This document shows positions 10,070 through 22,373 of a stretch of 64,000 nucleotides of DNA, piece by piece. The stretch is from Phascolarctos cinereus. Its lineage: Eukaryota > Chordata > Mammalia > Diprotodontia > Phascolarctidae. The notes beneath the pieces were generated by a model, which saw only the letters and a list, made by a program, of their open reading frames with translations, did not search any database and was not told the DNA's origin. The translations under genes were made by a program, and so were the position numbers. The stretch lies in NCBI RefSeq assembly GCF_002099425.1, contig NW_018344015.1:6610001-6674000 (forward strand), read 5' to 3'. The stretch's first letter is position 1, and every line of letters begins with the position of its first letter.

Positions 10070-11980
10070 AAATAGGAATACAAATTTGCGCAATATTTGT
10101 AGTACTATGTGAGATATTTGCTCATCTTGCCTTGTAATCTAAGTTCCTAATCTTATAATTTTGGCTTTATACAAGATGTAATACATTGTGTAGTCTCTGT
10201 CAACAAATTCTAACAACATTTGGACATTTTTTTCAGGATGCTATAGGCTTCAACTCATTATCTGAAATAATCATGAGCACTGAGATTAAGGATATTTCTT
10301 TTCATCTTTGAGGATACTCCTCTAGACCCCTTTACTTCCAGTAATCACTCACTGAAGATGTTGAGGGAATTATTTATTTATATATATATATATATTTCTA
10401 TAAGGGCTTAATTTAAAACCTGTCTTTGTATAAAAAAAAACACACAAATGCACACATGCTGAAAATGTCACTTGCGTGTCATGTCCTGGAAATAAAACAG
10501 GCTGTTGTTCATGTGAAACAGGTCAGGGAGATAGATGGTTCCAAAGATTGAAGTCCTAAGGGAAAACCTCTGAAGAATAAATAAATCCAAGCATCTTTAA
10601 CCAGAATGCACCAGCTGAGCTCAATTCCTGAGAAACCTAGTGAAATAGCCAGGACCCAAATCAAATAAAGCTTTATGAGCAAAAGTCAGGGCCAGGCACA
10701 CACACCTTTTATGCCATGCCTGAAACAGATACTCAAATATTTATTTTTTGCCTTTAGGAATCAAGTCTTTTTGACCTTAAAAAACATCATCAGGGCACCT
10801 CTTTCCCTGATACTGCTATCTTTCATCTCTCTCCAAACCTTTCTTGTAATTCTTCCTGACTTCACCTAATATTACAAACATGTGATTCTTCCCTCCCTGA
10901 GATTCTGCAAGAAACAAATCAAATTTTCCTCCCAGATAGGAAGATGAATGTCCTTCTCTGTAATGTCTCCTATTTCTATGGTAACAGGAGCTGGAATCTT
11001 CTGATGGAAATATCCTTATGTATTCAGAGAGAAAACAATTCTTTGAAGACTTGATTAATTTTATTTTTGCCATATGTACAAACAAGAGCCTTATGTTAGA
11101 CCGAGTGCCAAATGAAAAGCCGAGCAAGCAATCTTGCCTGGAACGACAGAAAAACATTTCTGAGTGAGTGTGAAGTGAGGCTCCTGAGACCTTCAGTACA
11201 AAGTACTTAGATTTTTGCAACATTAATACTATAATGTTGCTATTTCAGTTATAATGATTTACAAAATTGATGTTTTTTTCAGGAAAGAGAAGGGGGAAGT
11301 AATTTAATGCACTGCTTACCGGAAGACACTTCCTAAATGTAAGAGAGTAGCATTCTTACTTCCTTTTGTGGAAAGAACCCATGGAGCAGTGAGGAGGCGA
11401 GGAAGACAATGAACAGTTTAATGATAGTATTCTCCATTTCCCTAACTTCTTTCGCAGATGGTTGCCTTGGTAGGCAGTCTTCACATCATAGAAGGAGGAG
11501 AAGTATATGCAGTGGTCCTTTTATCTACCATCGACCTCCCGTCACCTCTGCTCTGAGATTTGGGCTTTAATCTAAGAACTATTCCTAAGAGAGGTCTAAC
11601 TCAGTGTTACATAGATCAGCATTTAGGATGTACTGGTCTCACCTCTTTTTGTTTGGAGCACAGAACCTCATTGCTTACTCTGTGTATAAAAGCACTGTAT
11701 AAATATTGCTGCCTATTGACTTGATAGCATTAATTAATTGAAAAGATTTTTTTCTTTTTCTTTTTTTTTTGTTTGGGTTAGTCAGAAGCATAGCAAAACA
11801 ACAAGCAAGAATCCTGGATTCTATTATTCCTGGTATGAACTTATTTGGAGACCTATAATATGTTGCTGCTATTTGATAATTTCATTTCTTTTTTCCTCTA
11901 TGAAGCGTAAATGAGACCATGATTATGATGTGTAGGAGGAAAAAAAATACCCTGACTACTGCTTTCAGTTGGAAGGGTTT
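10070..11980. other. No gene seen; unique-looking DNA
   Basis: About 1.9 kb with no recognised repeat beyond a short TA run at 10376-10396 and T-runs near 11740-11770. A 135-codon ATG-started ORF on the minus strand (10816-11223) shows no domain, signal peptide or similarity I recognise and is treated as chance. Confidence 0.45.
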
Positions 11981-11982
11981 TA

Positions 11983-12213
11983 TCACCAATAATAAGTGAT
12001 ATTTGTATAGCACTTTAAGCTTTACAAAGTATTTTCCTTGCAACATCTCTTTGAGAGTGAAAGTATTGTTATCCCTATTTTACAGATGAAGAAACTGAGA
12101 GTCATGTGTCACTGGCCCAAGATTTTATAGCAAGTTAGTGTTGGACCAGGATTTGAACCTAGGCATCCCATCTCCAAGTCCAGGGCTTCTTCTGCTAATC
12201 TGCATGGCAGATG
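11983..12213 (-). mobile_element. MIR / CORE-SINE
   Basis: 'ataataagtgatatttgtatagcac', 'tttacaaagtattttcc', 'cagatgaagaaactgag', 'ggatttgaacctaggc' and 'tctgctaatctgcatg' in reverse MIR order. Confidence 0.8.
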
Positions 12214-12284
12214 CATTATTGGGAACCATTCTAATGAATTTTATTTAATTCAATTCAATGAATATTTGGTTCCTATTATGAAAC

Positions 12285-12405
12285 GTATAATTTAAGTTCC
12301 TTGAAGATGGGGACTATTTCATTTACTCTCTTTGTATCTCCAGCTTCTAACAGAGGGTCTTAAATATAGTTGTCACTTAATAAATGTCTATTGAACTGAA
12401 TTAAG
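12285..12405 (+). mobile_element. L2 LINE 3' end
   Basis: 'aagttccttgaagatggggac', 'ctctttgtatctccagc' and 'cttaataaatgtctattgaactg'. Confidence 0.75.
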
Positions 12406-12529
12406 TGTAAGGTATTAGGTGATTTGGAGATTAAAAAAAAAAGAAAGAAAACCAACAGTGTCTGTCCTCTAAGAAAATACAATCTAGTAGGGGGATAATC
12501 TTGTCATTTCTATTTCCACAACATCTCTT

Positions 12530-12845
12530 ACATATGTTCCTTCCTCTAAACTCACAAAATCATTCTAGTTCAGGACTTCATCATTTTTTCATGGGAACTA
12601 TTGTAGCATTTCCTCAAACATCTTGTGCCACTCCAATCTATACTCCATACAGCTGCCAAAGTGATTTTCTTAAAGCTCAAATCTGACCATGTTGCCCCCT
12701 GTTCCCTTACTAAAGAAACTATAGTGGCTTCTAATTACCCCCAGGTCATCTATAAATTCCTTTGTTTGATATTGAAATCTCCCCACAGCAAGTCTGACAC
12801 AATGTCCTGTACATAGTAAGTGCTTAATAAACGTTTAGTAAATGA
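12530..12845 (+). mobile_element. L2 LINE 3' part with internal deletion
   Basis: The translation from 12625 includes LQSILHTAAKVIFLKLKSDHV, the end of the L2 ORF2 RT region, then jumps to the L2 tail 'gtcctgtacatagtaagtgcttaataaac'. The middle of the 3' end is missing. Confidence 0.75.
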
Positions 12846-14205
12846 AATCCTCACTGTTTGGGAGGTCCTGGTTATTTCCTGTCTTATTTCCCTTCTATAA
12901 CTGTGGTAGTATTTTCTCATCTCTTCCTTTATTACCGTTACTCTGCCATATACCTGTCAGGATTTTCCTCCCTTTCACTCTTTCTATCTCCTATAAGCAA
13001 ACAGTAAGCCTTTAATCAATCCATATCTACCCCCAGATTAACTACCCTAAAGAGCCCAAGGACTGATCTTCACCATTCTTAGCCTAAGATGAGGGTCAAG
13101 AAAGCACCATTGTTTTTTTCTCAGCTGGTTTAAAGTGTTAATTATATGGTCACTACTGCTTGACTGACTTTTGACCCCATGTTTCCTCCTTGAACTTTAA
13201 CTTGGAAATGCTGTGATCTCTGAATCTGACTTCTAGTCCCTGGACAGATGAATAATTCCAAGTTCATTTGGTTCCAGTTCATGGTCTTCTTTTGCCCTGG
13301 GTGTAACTTTAATGTTAGTCTGTGCAACTCTGCCTTGGTCAGTGACACGACCTTTTCACTTCAAGTGATTTAAAATATAAAGTCCCCAAGCTGTCGGAGG
13401 GAAGTTACTGTTACCTTATTTTACATATGGGTGAATAATGACTCTGAAATACCAAAGGATCTTTACGTCAAATGTCCCAGGGTCAGGTACCCAAGTTTCA
13501 GTTCTGTCATCAGTTTTTAATATTCCCATCATCTACTCTAGAAATCACAATAAGAGTAATTCTTCCTGTATTTCACATGCTACGTCTACTTTAATGAACA
13601 TAATTTTTATAAGAAATGAGATAATATGAAATTTGATGTATGTTTTATTCATCCACATATTTCTTCAAAAGCATAAGAATATCATGATAAAAATCCCAAG
13701 GTCTCAAAAACCAACCAAGATACACTTCAAAACTTGATGGTGTTTTTTCCTTTTGATTCATAGGGCTGCATGCTTTCTCTGTCCACTAAAGTACAAAATA
13801 AAACACCTCAAGGATTTTGCTGTCTGTTTAAAATGGTCATATTTTTGATTCTGTGAAATATATATCCAGAAAATATGCTTTAACACAGAGAAGGAAAGGT
13901 TTTCTGATACCAAAAAACACTGCTAATGTTTAAACACCAGCTCACTGATTTCCCCCATATTTCCTGTTAAACACAAATGGTTCCACGTGGAAGAACTACC
14001 TCATCTGTAAGAAACTATATTCTTTCTTTTCCGGATTCAAGCACGTAGAATGTCCTTCTTTAAAGGTATTCAAATCAAATGAGATAATATTTGCAAAATG
14101 CAAATAGTAATAGGTCAGAACTAAGGCTAGCATGATGATCAGCAATGAAAGATCATGATCACATCAATTAACAAAGTGAAATGAGGTTTTCATATGTATT
14201 TAATA
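12846..14205. other. No gene seen; unique-looking DNA
   Basis: Moderately AT-rich, non-repetitive by eye. A faint MIR-like core lies near 13405-13500 ('cttattttacatatgggtg'). No splice-bounded open frame was found. Confidence 0.4.
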
Positions 14206-14209
14206 TTGA

Positions 14210-14292
14210 AAATGCCTGCATACAAATGAGATATTTGTAAAGTGTTAATCACAGTGCCTGGCATACAGTGGGTACCTGATAAATGCTTGTTC
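14210..14292 (+). mobile_element. MIR 3' end fragment
   Basis: 'aaatgagatatttgtaaagtgttaatcacagtgcctggcatacagtgggtacctgataaatgc' matches the 3' portion of MIR. A similar scrap at 14078-14102 ('caaatgagataatatttgc') precedes it. Confidence 0.6.
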
Positions 14293-14687
14293 TCTTTCCC
14301 TCCTTTCCCCTACTTTAACAGGTGCACAAAATGCTATTAAGCCAAAGAGGGAATTGGGTTTTTTTGCTACGCATATTTGTTATGAGAATTTTGTTTCTCT
14401 TTTTCTTTTTTTTCCAACTGGGGTAGGCGAGGTAAGCAGGATAGAAAATAAATTCTTGTTAATTGGGATAAAAAGTCAAATGAAATAAAGGTTATATTGC
14501 TATTGAGCAATATCTAGCTGAACTTCAATGAGATTTGTTATTATCCAAATTTGTTTGTACAAAATAATGACAGCTATCTTTAATATATGAACATACATTT
14601 TATGAGGCAAACTCCAGACTTTGTTTATCAAGGTAGCCCACTAGTAATAAAATTAATTCTTGCAAATAATAAGCAGAGGTTGCTCAG

Positions 14688-14885
14688 ACTTAAAGAATTA
14701 AATATCAGAGTTGGAAGAGACAGGAGCATCTGGTCATCTTACAGATGAGGAAACAGGGGCCCAGAGAATCTGAAGTGACTTGTCCACACCACAGAGTGAG
14801 CTTGTGGTAGAGATGGGACCAGAACCCGGTCTCCTGATGTTCAGGTCTGTTTTCTTTATGCTATATGATTCTGCTGGTAGTATGA
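14688..14885 (-). mobile_element. MIR-like/CORE-SINE relic
   Basis: 'agagttggaagagacagg', 'cttacagatgaggaaacaggggcccagagaa', 'gtgacttgtcc' and 'ccagaacccggtctcctgat'. This is the MIR-like class with an 'agttggaag' leader. Confidence 0.6.
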
Positions 14886-15134
14886 GCCAGTATTTGAACT
14901 TTAGCTTTCATACACATCTATACAATGCCCATAAAACCAATGGAAAAGAGGTTAATTAGTCCCAAAAAATAGCTATTTTGTCTATTTGGTTTTTAAAAAT
15001 AAACATGGCGAATTCTTTTCTACCACATTGATTGGTAGTTTTGGTATTGGGTACACAGCCTAATCGTGATTTTCTGAGAGAAAACTTAAAAATATAATTT
15101 TTACTAGACAGCCTTTATAATAACTAAAAATGAA

Positions 15135-15940
15135 TAAATATTCATGATATTTACATTGTGCTTTAAAATTGTAAAGTGCTTCATGTACCTTATTTCATTT
15201 GTGCTCCACAACTAGGTGTTATTATTCCTGTTGTTAGAGTTAGACGGGCTTATGTTTCTACAGGTAGAATAATGCAGAGATTTAAAGAACAACAGCTCCA
15301 GGAAGTAGTATACTGTAGGTGGGCTCGGGCTTAGCCAATAAAAAGTAAGCTGATGGTTCCAAAAAGACCCCAAAATCAAGATGAGGGTCCAGCCAGCTCA
15401 GACCAGTTAGGGTCAACCTGAGGACACCTGAAAAATGTTAGTGCACCTGCTTAATGAGCTTCATTACTATTATCTGACACACCCCACATAAATTAGAGCC
15501 TCATTAACGAGTCATGGGACGTATAACCAAGGGAGGGGGAACATACTTGAGCATATCAAGGGGAAACATGTAAGGAAAGGTGTAACCTGGGGAGGGATGG
15601 ACCAATCCAGGCCTGGGAGGTTTGGGGCTGATTCAACTGCATAAAAGCACACTTGCCCTCGCACTCAGGGCCCACCCCTCCTGAAGAGCGGTGGAGCCCA
15701 CTTCTGGCCAGAAATGTCTAAATTCTCTGGACTTTCTTTGTAATAAATTTTCTTGATACTAAATTTTTTGTGTCAAGCCTATTTCTAACACTGTTTTACA
15801 AACAGAGAAACTGAGGCTTAAAGAAGGTAATAATTTGTCACTGGACACACAACTAGTAGGCCAGAGGCAGGATCTGAACACAGGCCTTTCTCTTCCTTCT
15901 AAGTCTAGCTGTCTGCCTTGACTACCCTGCCTCTCTGTAG
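15135..15940 (-). mobile_element. MIR split by a solo LTR
   Basis: Left part 15135-15231 ('gtgctttaaaattgtaaagtgc', 'aggtgttattattcctg') and right part 15791-15940 ('tgttttacaaacagagaaactgaggc', 'ggatctgaacacaggcc') join into one MIR when the LTR is removed. Confidence 0.8.
15232..15790 (+). mobile_element. Solo LTR of an endogenous retrovirus
   Basis: A 559-bp element with terminal inverted ends TGTTAGA..TCTAACA, flanked by a 4-bp direct repeat ctgt (15228-15231 and 15791-15794), sitting inside a MIR. A TATA-like 'cataaaagc' lies near 15641 and a polyadenylation signal 'aataaa' near 15742. No internal viral region is present, so it looks like a whole solo LTR left by LTR-LTR recombination. 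The 4-bp duplication suits a class I (gamma-like) ERV, which is inference. It is younger than the MIR it interrupts. Confidence 0.8.
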
Positions 15941-16599
15941 TCTCCTGAAGCTTATAAAAGTGAGCCATGTTCTTCTGGATGTCGATGTGGTCTTCTGAGA
16001 GCATTTCTTGTCTTTAGAGGAAAATGACTGTGCTATGGGAACACCCCAAACCACCTGTGCTGTGAATTTCACATGAAAAAAAATCACCAAATGATTGAGC
16101 AGTCACAAGGTAAAATCCCTCGGTATTTTTGTCAATAAAGCTAATAGTCCTATTCATGTTATTGAATGCATATCTAACTAATTAAAATAACGGGTTTTTT
16201 TAAACCGTTAATTATAGAAAATTGTCTATTTTTGAACTGTTGCTAAACCTCAAAGAGATAAATCTATAATTATATGATAGCATAACTGCTACAACAGTTC
16301 ATAGTGACTGGAAAGGTGTAAAATAGTAATTAACTTACATGAAAAAATCTGATTTAACATAAAAACTGAATTTTTTGAAAACTTAAAATATGAATTCTTT
16401 ATTCACGACAAGGTAGATGAATTAACCTAAAACCCCAAGTATTTTTTTAGTGGAGGACTTGCTTGCTAGCTTTGGCCTAATGGACTCTGTCTCAGAATTT
16501 GCCAGGTTTGTCACACTTTTGCTCTGGTTTTGAAGCTTCTAGGGAGGAGAAGCAGGAAGAAAATCCATTTTGCACACCATGTGCAGGGTCAGGGAGGGG
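15941..16599. other. No gene seen; AT-rich DNA
   Basis: AT-rich, with A- and T-runs. No repeat or exon recognised. Confidence 0.4.
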
Positions 16600-17545
16600 C
16601 AGGCAGTGTCTAGCATAGACATCTCGAGCTGGACATCAAATACACAGCTAAGACTCAACATTTTCCAAACAGAATTTGTTGGCTCTGCCCTAAACCCTCC
16701 TCTCCTCCTTCCCTATGACTGTAGAAGCACCACCATCCTCCCAGTCCCGCAGACTCACAACCTAGGTGTCATCTCACTCACCAAGCTATTGCTAAGGATT
16801 GTCAATTTCACCTTCATAATATTTCTCAAATATTTTCTTCTCCGATTCTACCACAACTCTGGTGCAGGCCCATATCACTTCATATAGGAACTATTGCAGT
16901 AGCCTGCCAGAGGGTCTAGCTGCCTCGGGCTGCCAAAGTGATTTTCCTAAAGCACAGATATCCTAAGTCCCCCCGCCCTCCATCAAACGAGATAATATTT
17001 GTAAAAACTGCTTAGTACAGTAGCTGGTATATGGTAGATGCTTCTCCTTCCCCACCAACTCTGTAAACCCCAGATCAAATACAAAACCCTCTAGTTGGCA
17101 TTCAAAGCCCTTCATAACCTAGGCCCCTCGTTCCTTTGAAGTCTTCTTACACCTTACCCCACACACATATTCTTTAATTCAGTGACATTGGTCTCCTCAC
17201 TGTTCCCACAAACAAGACACTCCATCTCTCATTTCCCAGCATTTTCTCTGGCTGTCCCCCATGCCTGGAATGCCCTCCCTTCTTAACTCCCCTTACTGAC
17301 TTCCCTGGCTTCTTTCAAGTCCCAACTAATATCTCATCTTCTACAAGAAGTCTTTCCCAATCCTTCTTCATCCTAGTTACTTCCCTCTCTTATCCTCTAT
17401 TTATCATGTTTATAGTTTGTTTGTAACATATTTGTTACCTTGTTGTGTTCCACGTTTGATTGTAAGCTTCTTGAGGGCAAGGACTATCTTTTCTCTTTTT
17501 GTATCTCCAGTGCTTAGCACAATGCCTGGCACATAGTAGTCTGAC
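16600..17545 (+). mobile_element. L2 LINE, RT C-terminus to 3' end
   Basis: The translation of 16690-16800 gives STTILPVPQTHNLGVISL, the L2 RT 'LGV' region. 'gccaaagtgattttcctaaagcac' follows at 16934, then 'cctggaatgccctccc' (17263), 'cttctacaagaagtctttccc' (17337), and 'cagtgcttagcacaatgcctggcacatagtag' (17508). A MIR 3'-end scrap (16980-17045, 'gagataatatttgtaaaaactgc') interrupts it. Confidence 0.88.
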
Positions 17546-19195
17546 TAGTGAGGCTTATCCTAGGGTACCTTCTCTCCCCCCACTCCCTTTCTCCAGGACA
17601 CTGCGGGTGCTGCTGCTGCTGCTGTATGGTGGCAAGCTGAACTGATGGTTTGGTTAGGGACTATAAGGAGCTGACAGGTGTAGTTTGAATTGCTAGGGCT
17701 GCTTTTCTCTGCTCAAAGCCCCCTAATTCTCAACTAAACTGGGATGTCCACAGATAGCCCTGTCGTGTTTCCCGCTCAGTTTAGGGAGGAAGAGCCAGTG
17801 AGCCAGGGATGCAGTCCTTGTAGGCTGCTAGCCAAAAGCAGCCAGTGCTTATGTCATTCACTTTCTGATGGTGCTCCTTTGAATTTTTCTATCTGTCCGT
17901 GTTTTGATAAATGAAAATTTAGCGACCGCCTAAATCTTGTTTGTGCAACCAGTGCTGGAATGGAATAGAGTTTTGGTGAAAGGTCTTTGACCCTTCAAAG
18001 AGATGGGAGACCAAAGAAGAGATATGAGAAGACACTCTATGGGTATAGAACATTGCATTTGTTGTCAGGCTTTTGACATGTGGCTAGATTTCATTCACCT
18101 GCTTTCTTCCCTCTTTTTATTTCTAAAAAAGCTTGCTCTCTTGGAGATGGAAGAGACAGGGGTGCATTTAGAAATAGGCAATATAAAAACAAAAAAAATC
18201 AATAAAATTATTTTTTAAAAAGAAAGAAAAGTCAGCAATAGTCCCAGATAACAGCATACCTCTCTTCTTTTGGTAGAGATTCATGGGGTAAAATATTGCA
18301 TCCATTGAGAGATGTACTCAGTATATGTTAAAAAGTAAAGTTTAATTCCAAGGCTAGGAGTTGGAGACAGGACTATGAGCATACCCAGGAATTATACTGG
18401 TGCAAAAACAAAAACATCAACTATACTTTTTTTTTTCAAAAAAAAAGAAAAAGAAAGAAATAGAGATAGGAGACATTATCCCCTTCCTTATGTATTGAGG
18501 TTCAGAGGAAGAGTCAAAGAGACCACTTGGATTCTTATGAAGAAGAGGGCCTATAATCCTAAACTTTAAGTATCCTTTAGACCAAACAGAGAAGCCTTGA
18601 AGCAGATTCAAGCCTGGAAAGTATAAGGCTCACTTGCAGTGAGTTGTAGCTACTCAAAGGTAAGAGTTCTCATGACTGCACAAATGTTTAGCTCAGTTCT
18701 ATACCTCATCCATAAAAGTTCCAGTTATCTATAAAACCTCAATCCAACACTGTTATACATGGGAACTTCATTCACCTTATATATTATAGAGAGAGATGTA
18801 CTTTTCATATTTCATTTTATAATTGTTAAATTAGGATTTGTTTTCCAAAATAATTTAAAATTGTTATTACCAAATCTCTATCACTGAAACTAAAAATTAA
18901 TGAGTACTTCAATAAAATTTCATATTTATTGAGAAATCTTAGGACTGACACGACACTTTGATACTTTACCTACCTTGACATGTCACTGATACTAAGGTAC
19001 TATGCCTTCTCTACTGGGCTAATCCATTTCTAAGAGACAAACACCAGGCCTACCTACGACCTATGGCTGAGATCCTGTCTCTTCCTAGGGTCCTAAAGCT
19101 GGATATCTACTTAAACACATTCTAAACTTCCCAAAAGACAACCCCTTTCTGACTCTCTTCAAATCAAGGATTTCCTTAGTCCTGAGGCACATAAT
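17546..19195. other. No gene seen; one LINE-3'-end-like patch
   Basis: Includes a short CTG run (17607-17625). 17990-18230 ends in 'atcaataaaattattttttaaaaag' and resembles a LINE 3' UTR with A-tail that I recall from marsupial genomes, but I cannot name it. A T/A-rich stretch lies at 18424-18460. No supported coding region. Confidence 0.4.
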
Positions 19196-19199
19196 AAGG

Positions 19200-19525
19200 G
19201 GAAGGAAACAAACATTTATATGGTACCCACTATGGGTCAGACACTATGCTATGTGTTTTGTTTTGGTTTTGTTTTTAGGCAGTTGGGGTTAAGTGACTTG
19301 CCCAGGGTCACACAGCTAGTAAGTGTCAACTGTTTGGTCTGAGGCCAGATTTGAACTCAGGTCCTCCTGACTTCAGGGCCAGTGCTTTACCCACTGCGCC
19401 CCCTAGCTGCCCCTATGCTATGTGTTTTACAAATGTTATCTTACCTTCTTCTCACAATAACGTTAGGAAGTAAGTATAATTGTTATCCCCATTTTTACAG
19501 TTGAGGAAACTGGTAAAAATGTCTT
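19200..19525 (-). mobile_element. MIR interrupted by a young SINE
   Basis: 'acatttatatggtacccac' and 'cagacactatgctatgtgtttt' on the left continue as 'acaaatgttatcttacc', 'cccatttttacagttgaggaaac' on the right after removing the SINE and one copy of its target duplication. Confidence 0.8.
19260..19412 (-). mobile_element. Young tRNA-headed marsupial SINE with perfect 16-bp TSD
   Basis: T-rich tail at left, then 'gttaagtgacttgccc', 'gatttgaactcaggtcctcctgac' and 'ctttacccactgcgccccctagctgcc'. The duplication ctatgctatgtgtttt lies at 19244-19259 and 19413-19428 without a mismatch, which marks a recent insertion. It resembles WSINE1-type CORE-SINE families; the subfamily is not certain. Confidence 0.92.
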
Positions 19526-20810
19526 TTTTCACTATCAGATCCAAAGACTATTTCCAATATAATGGCAGATTAATGGATACCAGACCCTGACTGAACCCAC
19601 ACAACCCACCTGATGAAATTACAGGATGCAAGGGGCAGGCAATGAAAACAATGAGATATGAGGGCATACCGTATTCAGACTGTGAATGGCCCCCATTTCC
19701 AGTTTGCCGAGGGCACGAAATTTTGATTGGCCCACTTTTCACTTTGTAAAGCATGCACCTTTTTGAAACACTGACTAGGTCACTTTCATATCATAGGACC
19801 AGGAAATTTGTAGCAAGATTGGCAGAGATAATGGTCTTTTCCATGTATTTCTCTCTCCTCCCACCTCTCCTCCCACTCCCATCAGCTATGGGGTCTTACA
19901 GTAGAAACATGTGGCTATAGGAGTTCATTTTCAAAGAAAAGTTGAGTTAATGAAAGAATCTAGCTCCCAAACTAAGAATTCTATGAATGAAATGACTTGG
20001 TATTTCAACAAGTCCTAGGATATGGGCTCCTCTTCTTTCCAAAAGATCATCATAGTACCTAAGGCCAAGATTTCAAGGGAGCCTGAAACTAGAGACTGTA
20101 GGAATTACTGCCAAGGAGCAAAGATACTGGACCCAGAGAAGAACAGTGAGAGGGACACAAGAAGACATCAGAGGATCCAAGCAAACTAGATATACAAGTT
20201 GCCTTGCTACATGTTCCCTTAAAGGTATGTCTTTCCAGTTAGGATCTCTGTGGTTTTGACTGTTTCCATTGACACTGTATGTATTTATGAGAGGGTACTT
20301 CCCATATTTATGGGGAAGACACATTTTTGTTACTATTCTAAATATTCCGTTTCAGTAAATGCATTTGCTTTGTGCTAATTATGTGTTCTCACTGACTAGA
20401 AAAAAATGCAAATGCCTCAAGGAGACTGATGAGCTATAAATTTAGGAATGTGGACCCATGGAGTGCATTAAAAAAGGAATCATTTCCTAGGGGACCCAAT
20501 CTAAGAGTAAATAAATGTTGGGCGAGGAAGTTCTAGAAGGAGAGCTACACTTAACACTTAGGTTTTAAAGAACTGCTATAGGAACAAAGGGAAAGACAAA
20601 TAGGACTAGGTTTCTGACTTCAAGAACCTCACAATCTCTTTGTAGATTACATTATGCTAATTGAATCAAACTCAGAACCCTGAAAAGCCTCCTGAACAAG
20701 ACCTGGAATCACTGAAGTTTAGCCTGACCAAGCATACAAGAAACACCAAGTGGATGAAGAATGCCTGTTCAGATTACAATCCATATTTGATAGATAGACT
20801 AGAGAGTCTA
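19526..20810. other. No gene seen; unique-looking DNA
   Basis: No repeat recognised. Short ORFs on both strands have no recognisable domain. Confidence 0.4.
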
Positions 20811-21162
20811 TCCATCAATCAGTCATTTAACATTTACCAAGTGCCTCCTATGTGACAGCCACAGTGCTAATCTCAGGGATATACAAGACAATTCACGTCC
20901 TCAAGGAGCTCACAATCTAAGAGGGCAGACAACAAGCAAACAAATGTGTAAAAACAAGCTATATGCAGGATAAATAGGAAATAATTAAGAAAGGGAAGGC
21001 ACTACAATTAAGAGGCATGGAGGAAGGCTTCCTGTAGAAAGGAGAATTTCAGTTGAGACTTGAAGGCAGCCAGGGAAATCAGAAGGCAGAGTTGAAGAGG
21101 GAAAGCATTTCAGGTATGGAAGACAGCCAAAGAAAATGTTGGGAGTAGAAAGATGAGATATT

Positions 21163-22373
21163 GAGGGCGGAGCCAAGATGGCAGAGTAAAAGCAGTGACT
21201 TGCTTGAGCTCTCCCCCAAACACCTCCAAATACCTGTAAAAAAATGGCTGTAAATAAATTCTAGAGCAGCAGTACCCAACAAAAAAAGTGAAAGCAATTT
21301 CTAGCCCAAGACAAGCTGAATGGTTGATTGGAAAGGTCCATTGGAAAGTACCAGGCTGGAAGAGGAGCGCAGTTCAGTGTGGGCCACACAGGCAAAAAAC
21401 AGGCCTCAGCAAACCTGGAACAGGCCTCAGGGGACTGAATCAAGGGAAGCTGTGGTGGTATCCAGACTTCTCAACCCACAAATGCCAACGATAACTTAGA
21501 AGGTGGTAGGAAAAGTCTGTCTGACCCCTGTGAGAGAGGAGGTTGGTCTAGCCCTAATCCTGGTGCAACCCTGGGGTGGCTGCTGCAGGGGAATCGAGTG
21601 GCTGATCAGAGGGGAACTGTAGGGATCTCTGCTGGTGCTGAGGCAGGATTCTCTTGCTTTGCCCATGCTTGGATCTGGGTCGCAGTTCTAGGTGGTAGTC
21701 CAGGGGTGAGCAGAAATGCTGGCTTGGTGGAGCTTATAGTGGCAGTGCAAAGAGAATCTTCCTCACAGTTCCAAGGCAGAAAAGAGTGCTTGTGGTCACT
21801 CATGAACCACAGCTCAGGCCAGGAAAGAAGCAAATACCTCATCCTTGATTGTATCGCCTTGGAAGAACTGAAAATTTGCAGGTTCCTTGAAGTATCTCTG
21901 AGAACAGCTGCACAAAACCCCCAAAACATGGGACAATACATTCTCCACACTGGAAGCAGACCCCTACCTTAACAAAGAGTTTAAAACTCAAGTAATTGAC
22001 TGGGATCATGAGCAAACAGCCCAAAAAAAAAATCAGACCATAGAATCTTTCTTTGGTGACAAACATACAACCAGAAGAAGATAACAAAGTCAAAGCTCCT
22101 ACATCCAAAGCCTCCAAGAAAAATATGAATCAGTCCCAGGCCACGGGAGAGCTCAAAAAGGATTTTGAGAAGCAAGTAAGAGAAGTAAAGGAAAAACTGA
22201 GAGTGATACAAGAAAATCATGAAAAACAAGTCAATAGCTTGCTAAAGGAGACCCAAAAAAATACTGAAGAGAATAAAACCTTAAAAAAATAGACTAACCC
22301 AAATGGCAAAAGAGGTCCAAAAAGCCAATGAGGAGAAGAAAGCCTTAAAAAGCAGAACTGGCCAAATGGAGGG
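21163..22373 (+). mobile_element. L1 5' end: 5'UTR and start of ORF1, 3'-truncated
   Basis: Begins 'gagggcggagccaagatggc', the standard start of a marsupial L1 5'UTR, and runs through about 0.85 kb of GC-richer leader. ORF1 then starts at 22008 (atgagcaaacagccc, MSKQP). A lysine/glutamate-rich coiled-coil stretch follows (VREVKEKLRVIQ, VNSLLKETQKNTEENKTL), interrupted by a frame change and a stop near 22045 and by a stop at 22290. The copy ends mid-ORF1 without poly(A) and the host L2 resumes at once. L1 copies normally lose their 5' end, so loss of the 3' end is odd. Confidence 0.82.

Noticed and set aside
10816-11223. 135-codon ATG-started ORF on the minus strand in unique-looking DNA
   Set aside because: No signal peptide, domain, low-complexity pattern or family resemblance, and no promoter or splice context. 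An ORF of this length is not rare by chance in 64 kb read in six frames.
13142-13348. 68-codon minus ORF with Gln/Lys-rich sequence
   Set aside because: No homology recognised and no splice or start context; too short to support.
21598-21972. 124-codon plus ORF and 114-codon minus ORF in GC-richer sequence
   Set aside because: Both fall inside the L1 5'UTR (21163-22007); the open frames reflect its base composition.
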